A stretch of 64,000 nucleotides of DNA, taken from contig NC_092524.1 of the NCBI RefSeq assembly GCF_037038585.1, forward strand, positions 71,572,552 to 71,636,551, written 5' to 3'. The DNA is from Patagioenas fasciata (lineage: Eukaryota > Chordata > Aves > Columbiformes > Columbidae). Positions 44,843 through 58,315 of the stretch are shown piece after piece. The first letter of the stretch is position 1. Every line of letters starts with the position of its first letter. A program made the position numbers and the translations under genes. Under the pieces are notes generated by a model. The model was not told where the DNA came from. It made no database searches and worked only from the letters and a program-made list of their open reading frames with translations.

Positions 44843-45025
44843 GCGCACGGCCGGGGGCAGAGGCGCTGTTCGCCCCGCAGGGCTCGCGGCCAGGTATCTG
44901 TGTGTCAGTGTCCGTCCCCATTTGTGTAAAAACGACATCCCTGCCTCGGTGGCTCCTTAGAACGTTTAAAGATGTAAATATTGCTACCACTAACATTGTC
45001 GATCCGGCTTCTTTCCTCAGTGTCA

Positions 45026-45515
45026 AGCAAAGGAGCGCGGTTTGTTGTTTCCTTTTAAAGGCGGCTGTTGGAAGCCGCGCGGGCAAAGGGCGTGGGGGTC
45101 CCGGCAGGGTGGCGAGAAGGCGAGTGAGGATGCAGAGCGGGCCAATCAGATCGCTCGGGAGGGCTGGAGGGGCGGAGCGCTGATAGGCGGGGAGAATGGC
45201 AATTGATGTGCGCAGGCAGCCAATCAGATTGCCAGAGGGGCGGGCGTTGAGGCCTCAGTACTGCGCATGCCTAAATTGCGCAGTCCTCAGTCAGGTCTGA
45301 CCCTGTGGCGGGCACCTGGGCGCGGAGCGCGGGAAGGAGCATCCAATAGGAGGACGGCGCGCTGGGGTGAAAAGCAGCCAATCAGAGCGCACCGACTCAA
45401 TCCTGTTTGAACAGCTGCCTCCCTGGCAAGCGCGTCCGTGGTGTCTCGGGGCGGGCACCGGGAGTTAACGGGGAAACGGGGGTCGAGGCGAGGGAGGGGA
45501 GGCTGCGGAGCGCTC
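45026..45515 (+). promoter_or_regulatory. CCAAT/GC-box promoter (U2)
   Basis: CCAAT boxes at 45142, 45220, 45342 and 45378 with the GC boxes and NRF1-like half-site of U1. Confidence 0.7.
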
Positions 45516-45780
45516 ATTTTGGCCTCTCCTTCCCCTTGCCCTGCCTCTCCGTCCCTTTTGCCTCTCTCTCCCTCTCTCTGTGTCACCTTGTCTTGCTCCC
45601 TGTCCCTATCTTTCTCTGACAAGCTGACCTGCTCCTTGCCCTCCTTTTGTATGGAATCACAGGCTCATTCTGCTTGGAGAAGACATGTGCAATTTTCTAA
45701 TGACTTGACGGTTTAGAGAAACGGCCTGGAAGAGATCATTCCTTTGTCTTTTTTTGGTGTGTGTGTTTTTTGTGTTGTTG

Positions 45781-45832
45781 TTTTTTTTTTTTTTTTTTCC
45801 CCACGTGGGGGAAAAAAAAAAAAAAAAAAAAA
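45781..45832. repeat. T-tract/CACGTG/A-tract palindrome (U2)
   Basis: Eighteen Ts and twenty-one As flank CCCCACGTGGGGG; longer than in U1. Confidence 0.9.
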
Positions 45833-46982
45833 GAGGAGGCAAATTCAGTGCCTCTGCGGAGAAGCTGGCGACCAGTTTTAGTTAAGAACGCACACCCCGT
45901 TGGCGAACGGGTCCCGCGGCAGTTCCACGTGTTGCAGGTAAAAGAAGGCAGTTTGATCTGCCATAGAGGAACAGCCGCCTCTTTCCCTCCTTAGGGTCGA
46001 GCGTTGCCCTTGTCTTTGTTCACATGAATTTATGGGCACGCTGGAAATAGCCTTTAAGATTTATATGTAGAGTTTAATCTAAGTGGTAAGTGGCATGGGC
46101 ATAGTTAATTTTTGAACACCTTGCTGCCAGTTGAAATGTAAGGGATGAAATGTGATGGGAAGTAATAAGTAAATTTGGGTTTGACTTCTAGGGTGTTTTT
46201 TTCCCCATTAGTGTAAATCAATGGCACAGTTGTCCTGTGGCTCAATCTCCGTTCTGTTCCGTGGAGTCTTCAATTTAGGATGTTCAGGTAAGAAAGTTTG
46301 TCCTTCCAAAGAATGACCAGCCATTGGTAGGACAGAGAGAGGCTTTTAAGTGCATGATCAGAATTTAAGCCAAATTCCACTTGACGTTGCTGCTGTTGGT
46401 TTTGGCTTTCACTGGTTTCCCCACAGCTCCCTAGTGTTTGGGAGCTCGGAGTGGGCATTTTTTTCCCCCAGGGAGAGGCTATGCTTAAGAATGAATTTGT
46501 TTCCTTAGAGGAGTGAGAGTCCGTTTGTGTAACACAAAGAGAAACCCCAGCCTAGTCGAGTTCTGAGTGTGTGTCTGTGAGATGGCTGCTTTACTTTGAT
46601 GAGTTCACACCTGTGCAGTTGTAATGCCAAAGAGCAATGCAAGATAGGAGGGTTTTTTCCGCTGTGGGGGGGGATGCAGAAAACCAGAGCTAAGGTGCGG
46701 TTGCAGGCTTGGTGGTGTGGCGAGTGGGGCGCCGCTTCGGTGGGAGCTCGGGGTGAGGCCCAGCGGGTTCTGTGTCCTGTACGCGTGGCTTTCGTGCCGC
46801 GGCTCTCTGTGTGCGTTTTTGTTTTGTTGTGTTTGTTTTTTGTTTATTTTTCTGCGGGATTCCCGCGAAACGCGGCACAGCCGCTCGGCCCGGGCTGCCG
46901 CGGCGGTCTCAGTGCTGCCGTCCTGTGGGCAAAGCGCGGTGCTGCACCCGGGCGCCCCAATGCCGTGCCGCAGCGCGCCTCA

Positions 46983-47017
46983 GTGCTGCCGCCCTGTGGC
47001 GAAACTCGGGTACTGCA
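46983..47017 (-). promoter_or_regulatory. Composite CTCF-like motif (U2, second)
   Basis: Copy of 38408-38442, inside the second copy of the intra-unit duplication (46929-47195). Confidence 0.55.
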
Positions 47018-48199
47018 GCGCACGGCCGGGGGCAGAGGCGCTGTTCGCCCCGCAGGGCTCGCGGCCAGGTATCTGTGTGTCAGTGTCCGTCCCCATTTGT
47101 GTAAAAACGACATCCCTGCCTCGATGGCTCCTTAGAACGTTTAAAGATGTAAATATTTCTACCACTAACATTGTCGATCCGGCTTCTTTCCTCAGTGGAT
47201 CCGTTTTGCAGTCGGTGGCCCACGATTGCTTGGAAACAGCAGAAGCTGTTCGCTCCGGCGGAGCGGATTGAAAGGACCAGCCGCTGGAGGATGCTGAAGA
47301 CTCCTGGGTCGCTGATGGAAGCAGCTTTGCATAAAGCAAGGGGTACGTGAACCTGGGCATGCAGTGACGACTGCCCAGCAGGTAATGGAAGCTAAACCTT
47401 TACCTCCAACGCCCGACAAAAATAACGCCAAGAAATGCCACTGAAAAAAACACAGTCAGGGAGGGTTTTTTTAAAATTTCCTTTAGTTCCCCCCCCCTCT
47501 CCCCCGCCCTGCTGCGTTTAGTGCAGTGAATGACCCATTGGGAGATGACTGTGGATCTGGCTGTTGAAGGGTGTCTGAAGGAGAAGGAGATGTGTGTAGA
47601 GCAGGATTGGTTGTGGGGGTGAGTGTAACTGGTTTGGCTGTGGGGTTGTAAATTCTTTTTGGAGGCTTCCTAGTTTCTGGTGTCACCTGTGGGGTGAAGC
47701 GTCTTTCTGTGTGCAGGTTTGAAAGGTGCGACGTACGGAGCTCCATCATTTGCCACCAGAACTCCAAATCACAGAGACAACGTTGCTGTGCAGCTGCTAA
47801 GGACAGTGTGTGTCTCAGGTAGAGTAACGTCCTTTGTGCTCTGTGTGTGTGTTCCTCCCTTGAAACGAAGGCGCGCTGCCCGGAGTTTCACGTTCCGTGT
47901 GGTACCTGCTGGGCTGAGTCTCCTCCCTACGCTCGCCCGTTTTAGCCACGTCTCTGCTCCAGCCCAGTTCGGGAGCAGAGTGGGTCATCACTGACTGCAG
48001 GGCGGTTGCACCTTCTTCAAGCTGCTAACACAGGAGGATGAATTTGGCTTTCTGCTCACATCACACATTCAGATACTGGGCAAGTTGTGTATCTCCTTCA
48101 AAAAAGAAACACTGTCAAGGGGCTGACAGAGCGTGAGTTTCACAACACAACAAACCAACTCTGCTAGGCTTACATCGTTTTGGTAGTGCATAGCATGTT

Positions 48200-49040
48200 T
48201 CACTTAATCCCGTCATTGCAGGTGTCTTCTAGAGCCTCCATTGTCAAATCTTGCTGGTTATTCACCCAATTTCCTTTCCTAACTGTCTTCCCTTTTCCCT
48301 TAGGGTTTTGAGAAGCTTGGTCCTGGGGTGTCTGGGGGTTGCCAGCTGACAAAATGACATTGCTGTGGCCTTGCTGAGAACAGGTGTCCCTGTGAGCCAC
48401 CTCCCGGGAGCAGAGCTGAAGTTGAAAGGCGGCTTGAAAGCCCCGGTGAGAGTTTTCGTTAAAGAAACCGGAGATGATGGGGTTGACGCTGCTATTGAAA
48501 AAGGCCAGCCGGTGAGCAAAGGGATAGATATAAATGTGAAAGAAGTGCGACTGGACATCTGAAAGGTTGACATAGTCAGAAAGCATCATCAGAGTCCACA
48601 AGGGAAGCCAGGAGAGGGTGAAAAGCAAAACCACAATAATGAGCATTTTGATTACTCTTTGTTTCTTCTTTGACGTGCTGTGCCATCGCTCCTGGCTGTG
48701 CTTTCCCACCGTGGGCATCGCAGTGTTGAAGAGAGCAATGCTTATCCTGGCGTACATGATAACAGTGAGCGACAGGGGAGCCAGATAGATGTTCGCAAAG
48801 AGAACTGTTGTGTAGATCTTTCTCATTCCTGGGTCAGGCCAGTCCTCTCGGCACCAGTATACGGGGCGGGTTTCGTTGCCGTAGCCGAGGATCACCCTGA
48901 AATGTTTCTCTTCTTGTACGTGCAGCATGACGGCAGAAGGACACGTGATTGCGATGGCCAGAATCCAAGTGACGGCTATGATGATGAGTGCAGTTGAAAC
49001 GGTCAGCTTCTGCTCGAACGGATGAACGATGCAGCGAAAC
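48200..49040 (-). CDS. NPFFR2: NPFFR2-like terminal coding exon (U2)
   Basis: The translation is identical to U1, including the NPIIS and SHRGF changes and the intact frame. The acceptor lies just above 49040 on the minus strand. Confidence 0.85.
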
Positions 49041-49131
49041 CTGCAGCAAAGATATCCGGCGACATACGTAGAGAAGCTGTTTAAGGAACGCTCACTCAAA
49101 CAGGCAAGCATACGTTCGCTTCTTCAATTGC

Positions 49132-49740
49132 ATGCTTTTTAAACAGATTAAACATGATACTCCAGTTGTTGGAAGCTGTGCTGTTGCTGGAAAAGTTACC
49201 ATCGTGCGTTGCAAAGGGCCTCAGAAGGGAAACACTGATCAGGAAACTGGAAATAAGTTAGCAGATGCCAGTGTGAAACCAGCCACCGAAAGGACAGAGA
49301 CCGATACAAAAGCCACACCTCTGATCCCAGGTGGCTGTCTCCTCCAGCCAACATCAGGAAACCGCAACAAAGAGGATAAGAAATTAATAGGAGATTTATA
49401 GCCGAATTAGAATTAGGGTCCAAAGAAGCTGTCACTGGTGACGGGAGAGCAGTGGTACCTCGCAGCGCAAGGAGCTGATGCGCTCTGTTACGATTAGGTG
49501 AAAAGGTAAGAGTGAATTTATAAACTGTTTGCGAAGGAGTGACCCAGCAATGTGAAATGTGTCTAGAAAACCATCATCTTAATACTGTATACAGGGTATA
49601 AATAAGAACAATTGGACGAGGGAAATGTCCCAGGACAACACTGGCAAATAGGGTTCTCCAAGCTGCCTAGAAAAGAGGGGTATGGCTATTGGGTGGCACT
49701 CACAGCAGCTCCCTTCTCAGGTTGGCCAGGAGCATTCCCG
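49132..49740 (+). mobile_element. Class I ERV pol fossil (U2)
   Basis: Copy of 40557-41165, truncated and broken, in the same head-to-head position relative to the receptor exon. Confidence 0.85.
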
Positions 49741-51399
49741 TGCCGGGGGGCGGCTGCCGGCCTGTGGGCCGGGGGCTGCGGCTGTTTGGGGCGCTGCCCC
49801 CGCTTTGTTTTCCTAGGGGAGCCCCCCCCTGCTTTTTGGGGGTTGTGGTACGTGCACGTGTAAATGACACAATGAGAGTAAATGACACAATGAGCTGCCT
49901 GTCGGGGCCGTTTCCCTCGTGTCGCGTGACGGTGTCACTTGTGGCGCCCCAGCGTGAGCAGGGGCCGGCGATGCGGGTGGGGGATGCGGGGGTCAAAAGG
50001 GAGTCCCCCTGAAAAGAGGGGGTCACAGTCCCAACGTGCCTGAAAATTCCCGGGGGAGGAGAACACGTGTTCGACCTGTAAACACGAGTGTGGGAATTGC
50101 AAACAGAGAAATCTGTCCTTGGTATTTATATATTGCAGGATGGCATTCACGTGTCTATCAAATGCTTTTATATCAACGCCCTTTTCTACTCTATTATATA
50201 AAGGATTTTTAGAATGTAAAAAATTCCTGTTGATGGTTTTAAAAATACCAATATCTTGTCTATATGTAAATTAAAAAATGAAGGACTTTTTAAAATGAGA
50301 AAAAATTATATAGAAAGCAATTTAAAATAGAGAAAAGTGTGAGTAGGTAGAGCTACCTGTAGTGACTGTGCGTTACATAATCTAAACGGATATTAAATAT
50401 CATCTCTATGTATTCACTCATACCCGTGTACGTATTTTTTTAATAAGTGCAAATAGATATCTCCGTCTAAACCTATGTAATTGTAAATATGTCAAAATCT
50501 GTAGATCTGGAAAGATCCTGAAGCAATGCGGGGCTGTGGGCCCGACGTCCGCTTCCTGCGGCGGGCGAGAGAGCGAGCCCCTCTCTCCGGGTGGCGAAGG
50601 CTCCCTCTGCGCGGCGTGCGGCGGGCCGGGGGCCAACGTGCGCGGCAGGGTCCGTGCGCGTATCCTGGAGCGGGACGGCTGCCTGGCGAGCGAGCCAGCG
50701 AGGCTCCATGTCCCCGAAGCCTCGTCTCGTAGGAGCCCTGACACCCCACCGTGTTCTCCTAGGCTGAGGACGGCCGAGCGCCCCGAGTTACCGGAGAGGA
50801 AGGGAGGAGAGAAGGAGACAGGAGCGTCTGAGCTGTTAGAAGCCTCCTGGCAGCCACCGAAAGCGAGAGCCGCTGTGAGTCCCTGGCCCTCGGGGCCTCG
50901 TCCCCGGCTTGTGTGTCCTGGTGCCTCCCTGCCCCTCCGTCTCCTTTTTCCCCACGCTTTCTCTGGCCCGTTCTTTTCCCTGCCATTAGTTTCCTCTCTG
51001 TGTCTGTATGTGCTGCTCTGTCTCTTTCCTTCCTCCCTCCCTTCGCCGTCTCTCTCTCTGTGCCTTTGTCGTGCTCGGCGTTGCCGGCTTTCTTCATTCC
51101 GTACGGCACTGTTCCCGTCCTCGTTCGCGTTCTGAGCCTTTGTCCCGCCCCGTTTTTTTTCTCTCTTTTTATTTTCTTTTTTCCTGTCCTCCGTCTCTCC
51201 GCGGGGCTCCTCATTCCTCTCTTTCTTCCTCCAAGCCCCTGTGTTCCCCGCGGTCTCTCGCTCTGCCATCGTTTTTGCCTGTTGCCCTCTCTCTTGCTTC
51301 CCGTTGATAGGAGGAACAAAAATCTTGTAGAAAGCCCTTGGCATAAGGCAGCAAGACCAGGCCTAACGGAACAGAAACCTAACAGAGAAACACTAGCTC

Positions 51400-51863
51400 T
51401 GTAGGGACTGGAGGTGGGGCAAAGCGGGATGTCCTTGGCTCGCAGGCTGGGAAAATGGGACGTTCCACTAAATGGAGAAGGAGCTACTTGAGTAGCAGCA
51501 CAAAATGACAGCGGGCGTGCTCAAGAAATGAGGTCGAGGAGCCGACACCGGGGCAGGGGGCACCGGGCTCCAGGGGCACCGGGGACTGCTGGAGACTCTT
51601 GATGGACACTGGCATACCAGAGATGGACTGCCAGCGAAGGGTGGGGTTATGGAAAGAACTTCTGTTTAATGCACTAACTAAGCGGTAGAAGCAAATGAAT
51701 ATGCAATAGGTGTATGTAAAGAATACCAAGAAGCGTGAATCACACGTACGCTCAAATACAGGGGCCATCCTCTGAGCGTGCGGTGCGCTGTATTGAAATT
51801 GCCCGCCGTTTAACACTTTCAGAACAGCGTTAGAGAGTCTTTTTTGCCGACTTTTTGGTATCT
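51400..51863 (+). mobile_element. Probable solo LTR (U3)
   Basis: Copy of 34267-34730. Confidence 0.5.
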
Positions 51864-52445
51864 CTCCGCGTCCCGTGGTTCCTCGCCGTGTCCCCGTGTC
51901 CCGCTCCCTGCCCGTGGTCGCGTTCCTCTCTGTCCCGTTGACCGTGCCGGGTTTTTTTCCTCCGTCTCCGCGCCGCTGCCGCCGCGCCGATTTGTTTCTT
52001 TCTGTGCCCTGTTCCTGGTGCTCTTCCGGCCTCTTTTCCTCTGTCCCCGCCGCTGCTTTGATCTCTGCCTTGTTTTTTCAGAGCCCTGTCCCTTTTCTCT
52101 CTTCTCGCTTTTGAAGAGAAGCTGCCAAGTTAACGTATACTGCGATGAAGTTATAGAAGGTGTACCCGTCATTAACCAGTTGACATGAGGTAAATGCTTT
52201 CTGACCGCCTGCACGATGAGGGGATATTTTTCACCTTTTAGATCCGTCTGCACGACAAGAGGGAGATGGAAGATTAAGTAACACGTTGTTTAGAAGCTGA
52301 GAGCTTAGTTTATATTTGACTAATAATTAACAGATGTATTGTCAGCGAGAAACTAAACGATTATAACTAACATCGTCAAATGAAATAAAGAACGTGGCTT
52401 AGCAGTGCTGCTGACTCTGCCGTCCCGTTTCTTTCCCCGTTGCAG

Positions 52446-52585
52446 CCGGTGAGCCAGCCGGAGGACCCGCTCTGTCCGGCCGCAGGGCCCGTGGAGCCGA
52501 GGACTCTCTTGGCGCACCCCGGGGATGTCTCTGGAGAGACTCCTCGTCTCGGTCGGATCGCCGCGGGGACGGACGAGGACCTCTG
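52446..52585 (+). other. Exon-like open segment (U3)
   Basis: Copy of 540-679 with splice signals kept. Confidence 0.35.
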
Positions 52586-53156
52586 GTGAGAAGTCTTTCT
52601 TCTCTGAAATTTGGGACCGGTCACGTGCTCGCGAACTGTCCGTAAGTCGTGGTACGGAATTTCGGCAGGATAGCGTGGACGGGGTTGCGAGCACCTTAGA
52701 GGTATACAGTAGTTGCTGTGGAGTTGTTTGTGCGGCCAGCTTTTGGTGTTGGTTGTTCCCGTGCTCCGTTGTGGTGCAAAGCTGGCTCTGTATGTAGCTG
52801 TGAAGAGTACCGTAGTTCGGTTTAATTCTTGGATGTGCCTTGGTTCTGACTATGCACTTGAACACCGAAAACTACAGCAGGAGCTGCTGTGGCTTTAACT
52901 TGCGAGGAGTGTGAGCGTTGTGGAGCCATCTGTGTTGCAGAGTGTCCTAATTGCGGTGCTGAGTGTTAGAGAGATTTGAGCTGGGTACCGGAATTGTTTT
53001 GTTTTGGAGACGGTGGGATAAACTTGGAGTACAACTTGTGAGGGCGGTGTGTCGTGGGTAGGTTTGAGTATTATCTGTGGAGTACTGCTGTAGGTGTTAA
53101 TAGTTATTTGCTCGTATTTGTTACAAGATGAGCCGTGTCGTTCCGTGTGACGCGTA

Positions 53157-53325
53157 ATGGGAGGACGGCGTAGTAGCGGTATTCTGAAAAAGAGCCCGTT
53201 CGGGTGTATTTTAGCTCACAGGAAAGAGATTGAGGAACCACCTGGTGATAATGTGAATAGAGCAACCTTGATGAAATCTTGTGAGCAGAGGCCATTGTAT
53301 AAATTGGACAAGGAAGGAAAGGCTG
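53157..53325 (+). mobile_element. ERV gag matrix fossil (U3)
   Basis: Copy of the truncated gag fossil at 1251. Confidence 0.5.
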
Positions 53326-53382
53326 TGCGCAAAGCGCGGTGCTGCACCCGGGCGCCCCAATGCCGTGCCGCAGCGCGCCTCA

Positions 53383-53417
53383 GTGCTGCCGCCCTGTGGC
53401 GAAACTCGGGTACTGCA
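53383..53417 (-). promoter_or_regulatory. Composite CTCF-like motif (U3)
   Basis: Copy of 36250-36284. Confidence 0.55.
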
Positions 53418-53600
53418 GCGCACGGCCGGGGGCAGAGGCGCTGTTCGCCCCGCAGGGCTCGCGGCCAGGTATCTGTGTGTCAGTGTCCGTCCCCATTTGT
53501 GTAAAAACGACATCCCTGCCTCGGTGGCTCCTTAGAACGTTTAAAGATGTAAATATTGCTACCACTAACATTGTCGATCCGGCTTCTTTCCTCAGTGTCA

Positions 53601-54090
53601 AGCAAAGGAGCGCGGTTTGTTGTTTCCTTTTAAAGGCGGCTGTTGGAAGCCGCGCGGGCAAAGGGCGTGGGGGTCCCGGCAGGGTGGCGAGAAGGCGAGT
53701 GAGGATGCAGAGCGGGCCAATCAGATCGCTCGGGAGGGCTGGAGGGGCGGAGCGCTGATAGGCGGGGAGAATGGCAATTGATGTGCGCAGGCAGCCAATC
53801 AGATTGCCAGAGGGGCGGGCGTTGAGGCCTCAGTACTGCGCATGCCTAAATTGCGCAGTCCTCAGTCAGGTCTGACCCTGTGGCGGGCACCTGGGCGCGG
53901 AGCGCGGGAAGGAGCATCCAATAGGAGGACGGCGCGCTGGGGTGAAAAGCAGCCAATCAGAGCGCACCGACTCAATCCTGTTTGAACAGCTGCCTCCCTG
54001 GCAAGCGCGTCCGTGGTGTCTCGGGGCGGGCACCGGGAGTTAACGGGGAAACGGGGGTCGAGGCGAGGGAGGGGAGGCTGCGGAGCGCTC
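53601..54090 (+). promoter_or_regulatory. CCAAT/GC-box promoter (U3)
   Basis: CCAAT boxes at 53717, 53795, 53917 and 53953; otherwise as U1. Confidence 0.7.
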
Positions 54091-54355
54091 ATTTTGGCCT
54101 CTCCTTCCCCTTGCCCTGCCTCTCCGTCCCTTTTGCCTCTCTCTCCCTCTCTCTGTGTCACCTTGTCTTGCTCCCTGTCCCTATCTTTCTCTGACAAGCT
54201 GACCTGCTCCTTGCCCTCCTTTTGTATGGAATCACAGGCTCATTCTGCTTGGAGAAGACATGTGCAATTTTCTAATGACTTGACGGTTTAGAGAAACGGC
54301 CTGGAAGAGATCATTCCTTTGTCTTTTTTTGGTGTGTGTGTTTTTTGTGTTGTTG

Positions 54356-54407
54356 TTTTTTTTTTTTTTTTTTCCCCACGTGGGGGAAAAAAAAAAAAAA
54401 AAAAAAA
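54356..54407. repeat. T-tract/CACGTG/A-tract palindrome (U3)
   Basis: Same lengths as U2. Confidence 0.9.
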
Positions 54408-55557
54408 GAGGAGGCAAATTCAGTGCCTCTGCGGAGAAGCTGGCGACCAGTTTTAGTTAAGAACGCACACCCCGTTGGCGAACGGGTCCCGCGGCAGTTC
54501 CACGTGTTGCAGGTAAAAGAAGGCAGTTTGATCTGCCATAGAGGAACAGCCGCCTCTTTCCCTCCTTAGGGTCGAGCGTTGCCCTTGTCCTTGTTCACAT
54601 GAATTTATGGGCACGCTGGAAATAGCCTTTAAGATTTATATGTAGAGTTTAATCTAAGTGGTAAGTGGCATGGGCATAGTTAATTTTTGAACACCTTGCT
54701 GCCAGTTGAAATGTAAGGGATGAAATGTGATGGGAAGTAATAAGTAAATTTGGGTTTGACTTCTAGGGTGTTTTTTTCCCCATTAGTGTAAATCAATGGC
54801 ACCGTTGTCCTGTGGCTCAATCTCCGTTCTGTTCCGTGGAGTCTTCAATTTAGGATGTTCAGGTAAGAAAGTTTGTCCTTCCAAAGAATGACCAGCCATT
54901 GGTAGGACAGAGAGAGGCTTTTAAGTGCATGATCAGAATTTAAGCCAAATTCCACTTGACAGTGCTGCTGTTGGTTTTGGCTTTCACTGGTTTCCCCACA
55001 GCTCCCTAGTGTTTGGGAGCTCGGAGTGGGCATTTTTTTCCCCCAGGGAGAGGCTATGCTTAAGAATGAATTTGTTTCCTTAGAGGAGTGAGAGTCCGTT
55101 TGTGTAACACAAAGAGAAACCCCAGCCTAGTCGAGTTCTGAGTGTGTGTCTGTGAGATGGCTGCTTTACTTTGATGAGTTCACACCTGTGCAGTTGTAAT
55201 GCCAAAGAGCAATGCAAGATAGGAGGGTTTTTTCCGCTGTGGGGGGGGATGCAGAAAACCAGAGCTAAGGTGCGGTTGCAGGCTTGGTGGTGTGGCGAGT
55301 GGGGCGCCGCTTCGGTGGGAGCTCGGGGTGAGGCCCAGCGGGTTCTGTGTCCTGTACGCGTGGCTTTCGTGCCGCGGCTCTCTGTGTGCGTTTTTGTTTT
55401 GTTGTGTTTGTTTTTTGTTTATTTTTCTGCGGGATTCCCGCGAAACGCGGCACAGCCGCTCGGCCCGGGCTGCCGCGGCGGTCTCAGTGCTGCCGTCCTG
55501 TGGGCAAAGCGCGGTGCTGCACCCGGGCGCCCCAATGCCGTGCCGCAGCGCGCCTCA

Positions 55558-55592
55558 GTGCTGCCGCCCTGTGGCGAAACTCGGGTACTGCA
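55558..55592 (-). promoter_or_regulatory. Composite CTCF-like motif (U3, second)
   Basis: Copy of 38408-38442. Confidence 0.55.
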
Positions 55593-56774
55593 GCGCACGG
55601 CCGGGGGCAGAGGCGCTGTTCGCCCCGCAGGGCTCGCGGCCAGGTATCTGTGTGTCAGTGTCCGTCCCCATTTGTGTAAAAACGACATCCCTGCCTCGAT
55701 GGCTCCTTAGAACGTTTAAAGATGTAAATATTTCTACCACTAACATTGTCGATCCGGCTTCTTTCCTCAGTGGATCCGTTTTGCAGTCGGTGGCCCACGA
55801 TTGCTTGGAAACAGCAGAAGCTGTTCGCTCCGGCGGAGCGGATTGAAAGGACCAGCCGCTGGAGGATGCTGAAGACTCCTGGGTCGCTGATGGAAGCAGC
55901 TTTGCATAAAGCAAGGGGTACGTGAACCTGGGCATGCAGTGACGACTGCCCAGCAGGTAATGGAAGCTAAACCTTTACCTCCAACGCCCGACAAAAATAA
56001 CGCCAAGAAATGCCACTGAAAAAAACACAGTCAGGGAGGGTTTTTTTAAAATTTCCTTTAGTTCCCCCCCCCTCTCCCCCGCCCTGCTGCGTTTAGTGCA
56101 GTGAATGACCCATTGGGAGATGACTGTGGATCTGGCTGTTGAAGGGTGTCTGAAGGAGAAGGAGATGTGTGTAGAGCAGGATTGGTTGTGGGGGTGAGTG
56201 TAACTGGTTTGGCTGTGGGGTTGTAAATTCTTTTTGGAGGCTTCCTAGTTTCTGGTGTCACCTGTGGGGTGAAGCGTCTTTCTGTGTGCAGGTTTGAAAG
56301 GTGCGACGTACGGAGCTCCATCATTTGCCACCAGAACTCCAAATCACAGAGACAACGTTGCTGTGCAGCTGCTAAGGACAGTGTGTGTCTCAGGTAGAGT
56401 AACGTCCTTTGTGCTCTGTGTGTGTGTTCCTCCCTTGAAACGAAGGCGCGCTGCCCGGAGTTTCACGTTCCGTGTGGTACCTGCTGGGCTGAGTCTCCTC
56501 CCTACGCTCGCCCGTTTTAGCCACGTCTCTGCTCCAGCCCAGTTCGGGAGCAGAGTGGGTCATCACTGACTGCAGGGCGGTTGCACCTTCTTCAAGCTGC
56601 TAACACAGGAGGATGAATTTGGCTTTCTGCTCACATCACACATTCAGATACTGGGCAAGTTGTGTATCTCCTTCAAAAAAGAAACACTGTCAAGGGGCTG
56701 ACAGAGCGTGAGTTTCACAACACAACAAACCAACTCTGCTAGGCTTACATCGTTTTGGTAGTGCATAGCATGTT

Positions 56775-57615
56775 TCACTTAATCCCGTCATTGCAGGTGT
56801 CTTCTAGAGCCTCCATTGTCAAATCTTGCTGGTTATTCACCCAATTTCCTTTCCTAACTGTCTTCCCTTTTCCCTTAGGGTTTTGAGAAGCTTGGTCCTG
56901 GGGTGTCTGGGGGTTGCCAGCTGACAAAATGACATTGCTGTGGCCTTGCTGAGAACAGGTGTCCCTGTGAGCCACCTCCCGGGAGCAGAGCTGAAGTTGA
57001 AAGGCGGCTTGAAAGCCCCGGTGAGAGTTTTCGTTAAAGAAACCGGAGATGATGGGGTTGACGCTGCTATTGAAAAAGGCCAGCCGGTGAGCAAAGGGAT
57101 AGATATAAATGTGAAAGAAGTGCGACTGGACATCTGAAAGGTTGACATAGTCAGAAAGCATCATCAGAGTCCACAAGGGAAGCCAGGAGAGGGTGAAAAG
57201 CAAAACCACAATAATGAGCATTTTGATTACTCTTTGTTTCTTCTTTGACGTGCTGTGCCATCGCTCCTGGCTGTGCTTTCCCACCGTGGGCATCGCAGTG
57301 TTGAAGAGAGCAATGCTTATCCTGGCGTACATGATAACAGTGAGCGACAGGGGAGCCAGATAGATGTTCGCAAAGAGAACTGTTGTGTAGATCTTTCTCA
57401 TTCCTGGGTCAGGCCAGTCCTCTCGGCACCAGTATACGGGGCGGGTTTCGTTGCCGTAGCCGAGGATCACCCTGAAATGTTTCTCTTCTTGTACGTGCAG
57501 CATGACGGCAGAAGGACACGTGATTGCGATGGCCAGAATCCAAGTGACGGCTATGATGATGAGTGCAGTTGAAACGGTCAGCTTCTGCTCGAACGGATGA
57601 ACGATGCAGCGAAAC
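56775..57615 (-). CDS. NPFFR2: NPFFR2-like terminal coding exon (U3)
   Basis: Translation identical to U1 and U2, frame intact, with the same acceptor and the same unusual residues. Confidence 0.85.
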
Positions 57616-57706
57616 CTGCAGCAAAGATATCCGGCGACATACGTAGAGAAGCTGTTTAAGGAACGCTCACTCAAACAGGCAAGCATACGTTCGCTTCTTC
57701 AATTGC

Positions 57707-58315
57707 ATGCTTTTTAAACAGATTAAACATGATACTCCAGTTGTTGGAAGCTGTGCTGTTGCTGGAAAAGTTACCATCGTGCGTTGCAAAGGGCCTCAGA
57801 AGGGAAACACTGATCAGGAAACTGGAAATAAGTTAGCAGATGCCAGTGTGAAACCAGCCACCGAAAGGACAGAGACCGATACAAAAGCCGCACCTCTGAT
57901 CCCAGGTGGCTGTCTCCTCCAGCCAACATCAGGAAACCGCAACAAAGAGGATAAGAAATTAATAGGAGATTTATAGCCGAATTAGAATTAGGGTCCAAAG
58001 AAGCTGTCACTGGTGACGGGAGAGCAGTGGTACCTCGCAGCGCAAGGAGCTGATGCGCTCTGTTACGATTAGGTGAAAAGGTAAGAGTGAATTTATAAAC
58101 TGTTTGCGAAGGAGTGACCCAGCAATGTGAAATGTGTCTAGAAAACCATCATCTTAATACTGTATACAGGGTATAAATAAGAACAATTGGACGAGGGAAA
58201 TGTCCCAGGACAACACTGGCAAATAGGGTTCTCCAAGCTGCCTAGAAAAGAGGGGTATGGCTATTGGGTGGCACTCACAGCAGCTCCCTTCTCAGGTTGG
58301 CCAGGAGCATTCCCG
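57707..58315 (+). mobile_element. Class I ERV pol fossil (U3)
   Basis: Copy of 40557-41165, truncated and broken. Confidence 0.85.

Larger units (their letters stand above)
41951..50525 (+). repeat. Macrosatellite unit U2 (8,575 bp)
   Basis: Carries the same elements as U1 in the same order. Matches U3 at exactly 8,575 bases with only scattered single-base differences seen by eye. Confidence 0.97.
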